Of a DNA stretch of 64,000 nt, positions 61,810-64,000 are shown one piece after another. A program made the translations under genes and the position numbers. This DNA is from Ceriagrion tenellum (lineage: Eukaryota > Arthropoda > Insecta > Odonata > Coenagrionidae). Location of the stretch: the NCBI GenBank assembly GCA_963169105.1, contig OY720632.1, positions 55,027,136 through 55,091,135 of the forward strand, in the 5' to 3' direction. The notes under the pieces are model-generated. The model ran no database searches and was not told the origin of the DNA. It saw only the letters and a list, made by a program, of their open reading frames with translations. How positions within the stretch are numbered: the first letter of the stretch is position 1; each line of letters begins with the position of its first letter.

Positions 61810-63215
61810 CTGGAACTAATAGCATCTTTTTAATCTATATATCTACGTCACTCGGAGACGACACCAGCTGAAACACGTCAAACAAGGAAAACAGAAGAGA
61901 GTAGAACAAGCTTTAGTCATTTATTTTGTCATTGAAGTTCAATGACTTCGCCAACTAACGGCTATATGAGAGCACTTAAAAATATTTTCCATTCTATACG
62001 AATTTGAAATTTTTTATCAGACTTTTAAAGCCAGGAACTTCAGTCATCGGTTTCCACCCGAAATACGTAATTATGCTAAGCATTTTTATTATTTATCATA
62101 ACCACAAACAGAAATTGAGGGCATGAAAATCAATTTTCTTCCTCTCAATATCAGTAACTGAGCTTCAATTAGAAGTATACTGCACTCAGCTAAGTATATG
62201 AATCTTATTTTTCCGGATCTACAATAGCACGAAAAATGTCATACATAATCTCACATTCTTGTGCCCTTTTATGGATCTAAACCGGATTAGAACTCAATAT
62301 GCGTTGTAATATTAAGATACGGATAACTTGAGTAATATAGGAATGTTTAATCCCCTCAAATCACGAATTAAGGCCAGCAATTGCAACGAGGAAAGCGAAT
62401 TAGCTGGCCTCCACTCTACCGCTGAATCGATGAACAAGTCATACTCGAACGAGATAGAAGCATAGGAAAAACCAAGCCATCTCCCACTTTCCTGACACCT
62501 TCAAATATCCACGCAAACCACCCTCAGGTGACATTTACAGAGGATTCGTGTCTCCCCGCAGGGTAACTGCCTCCCGATCGGCCGGAAGCTCTCGCTTATC
62601 GCCAAGCTAGGGTGGTAGTGGGAAAAGGGGAAAGGGAAGGGAAAGTTTGCGAGCCACAATCCACTGATTCGTGACAAAGAAACCATCCCGTCATTACGAA
62701 AAGTCAGTTTCTCACAAAAAAGTAAAACTACAGTTTGCCAAAACATTGGCCCATGAAATGATTTTAAAAAACGGAATCGAGGAGGAATGCAATTCAGTTA
62801 GCATTAACCTTCACTAGACTTTGAATATAATGCATAAATTTAACAGTCACTGCTCCTTCCAAGTCGCAAAATAAGGAAAAACATCAAACATATTCTTCTT
62901 CATTCATACAGAGTCAACATACAACGGTTCTCACTTCCAATGTTAGGATTTCCTCAACAACTTTAGTTTTTCGAGTATAAAAGGGTTCGTTTTCGATCAA
63001 ATCATGATTGCTGCTGCTTTAGTGGGCCACGGCTCAAACGATATATCCAATGGGTATGGTGATCATTCTTGGACAGCTGGCAGAAAAATGTCCGCATCCG
63101 AGGATCACCGCCACACAGATTCGTAATGGAACATTATTTGCCAAAATATACCGTTTAACCAGTATATGTGAGTATATCACTCACCTTGGAGCCGCATAAA
63201 AATGCAAAATCATTC
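61810..63215. other. Intergenic DNA, no gene recognised
   Basis: AT-rich sequence with a short purine-rich run near 62620-62650 (GGGAAAAGGGGAAAGGGAAG). Nothing else was identified. Confidence 0.35.
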
Positions 63216-63221
63216 ATATAA

Positions 63222-63330
63222 ATCTACATCTACGAGGTACCGTGCAAGCCATCACTATGATGAGTGGCACGGGGTGATTACACACCAGGCGTGCAGCATT
63301 CGTACCCATTCTAATCTGAACCTCACACGT
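63222..63330 (-). repeat. 3' tail of a jockey-like LINE, minus orientation
   Basis: AAATCTACATCTACGAGGTACCGTGCAAGCC is the inverted, diverged form of the tail seen at 37560-37605 (GGCGGCTCAAGGGGTAGTATGTAGATT). This tail is common in arthropod genomes. No coding part is attached. Confidence 0.5.
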
Positions 63331-64000
63331 TCCCCAGGTAGTTAGGCGCAGACCAAAAAGCAGTCAAGAGAACAAATAAATAGAAACTAGGAGAATTCTA
63401 CGAGGATGAACTTACTAGCATGTAGAATATTTGTTAAGATTCGAAAAACAAGGCGGTTCCGTCGTTCATTGAGCATCTAGACTACAATGGGCAAGGTACG
63501 AAGATGGAAAAAATAAATAAACGATTGGGTCAGAACTAAGATGCGCTTGACCGAGCCAGGGAAAAGAAATGATCGTAACCCACACACGAGTTATCATTAA
63601 AAAGTTGTTTCCGTACGATATTAATTGCATCTTCGTACCCTGGGGTACTCGTGTGGACCACACTGATAGCCAGTTACGCAATCGGCTGTGCGCGGACGAG
63701 AGAAAGCTCTGCGAGCCGTTTGAACTCGTCTGGTTTGAACTGGGAGGTAAGATTTGAAGGTCAACGTCTGGGGACAAAAAATACAGAAGGCTTGCAAAAA
63801 AAAACCCTTCCAGAATAATTCTATTCTCAAGGTCACAGAATGCTACTGTATTTCTTCCGCATTAAATATTCAGAATCGGAAGGGGAAACTGAAGATATAA
63901 AAGAAAAATCGCCCACATCCGTTGCACCGGCAACCAACCGTAAAATAGTCGCCTTCGAGCATATCCATTGTCAGTAACGCTTTCACACAGACGCGTACAT

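Overview
The window is animal nuclear DNA and most likely insect. It is AT-rich, its genes are interrupted by GT-AG introns, and it is crowded with non-LTR retrotransposons, tRNA-derived SINEs and cut-and-paste transposons typical of arthropods. The species cannot be named from the sequence.

The only clear host genes are a tandem array of SLC6 (sodium-neurotransmitter-symporter family) transporters, all on the minus strand. They are closest in character to the insect nutrient amino acid transporter (NAT/NAAT) group. Gene A is complete: 11 coding exons from 57729 down to 38584 encode about 643 residues with 12 membrane segments. Gene B has exons 1-10 from 11781 down to 2591 (603 residues); its last exon should lie beyond the left edge. 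Between them, at 29255-28505, are decayed exons 7-9 of a third paralogue. Intron positions and phases are identical in A and B, and introns and upstream sequence also align (about 2.5-12.2 kb against 48.1-58.2 kb). This shows a segmental tandem duplication followed by uneven divergence.

Intron 10 of gene A is 9.4 kb because of nested insertions. A class II transposon (40445-47345) has TIRs of several hundred bases, an 8-bp target duplication and a cysteine-rich ORF. It was hit by a 1.4-kb Harbinger-like element (41657-43056) and by a LINE (43886-47238), and the LINE was hit by a SINE (44924-45226) with a perfect 14-bp target duplication.

The intergenic region (12-38 kb) holds a decayed LINE split by a SINE (23.0-25.4 kb), a small hAT derivative (30932-31567), a broken 3-kb pogo/Tigger element with TA target sites (31917-34949), a LINE 3' fragment (37.0-37.6 kb), tandem duplications, an AT-rich palindromic tract and one GC-rich island (18.4-18.9 kb). 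To the right of gene A (58-64 kb) are a LINE remnant, a hAT-type MITE with an 8-bp target duplication and a LINE 3' tail. I found no rRNA, CRISPR array or bacterial-type operon.
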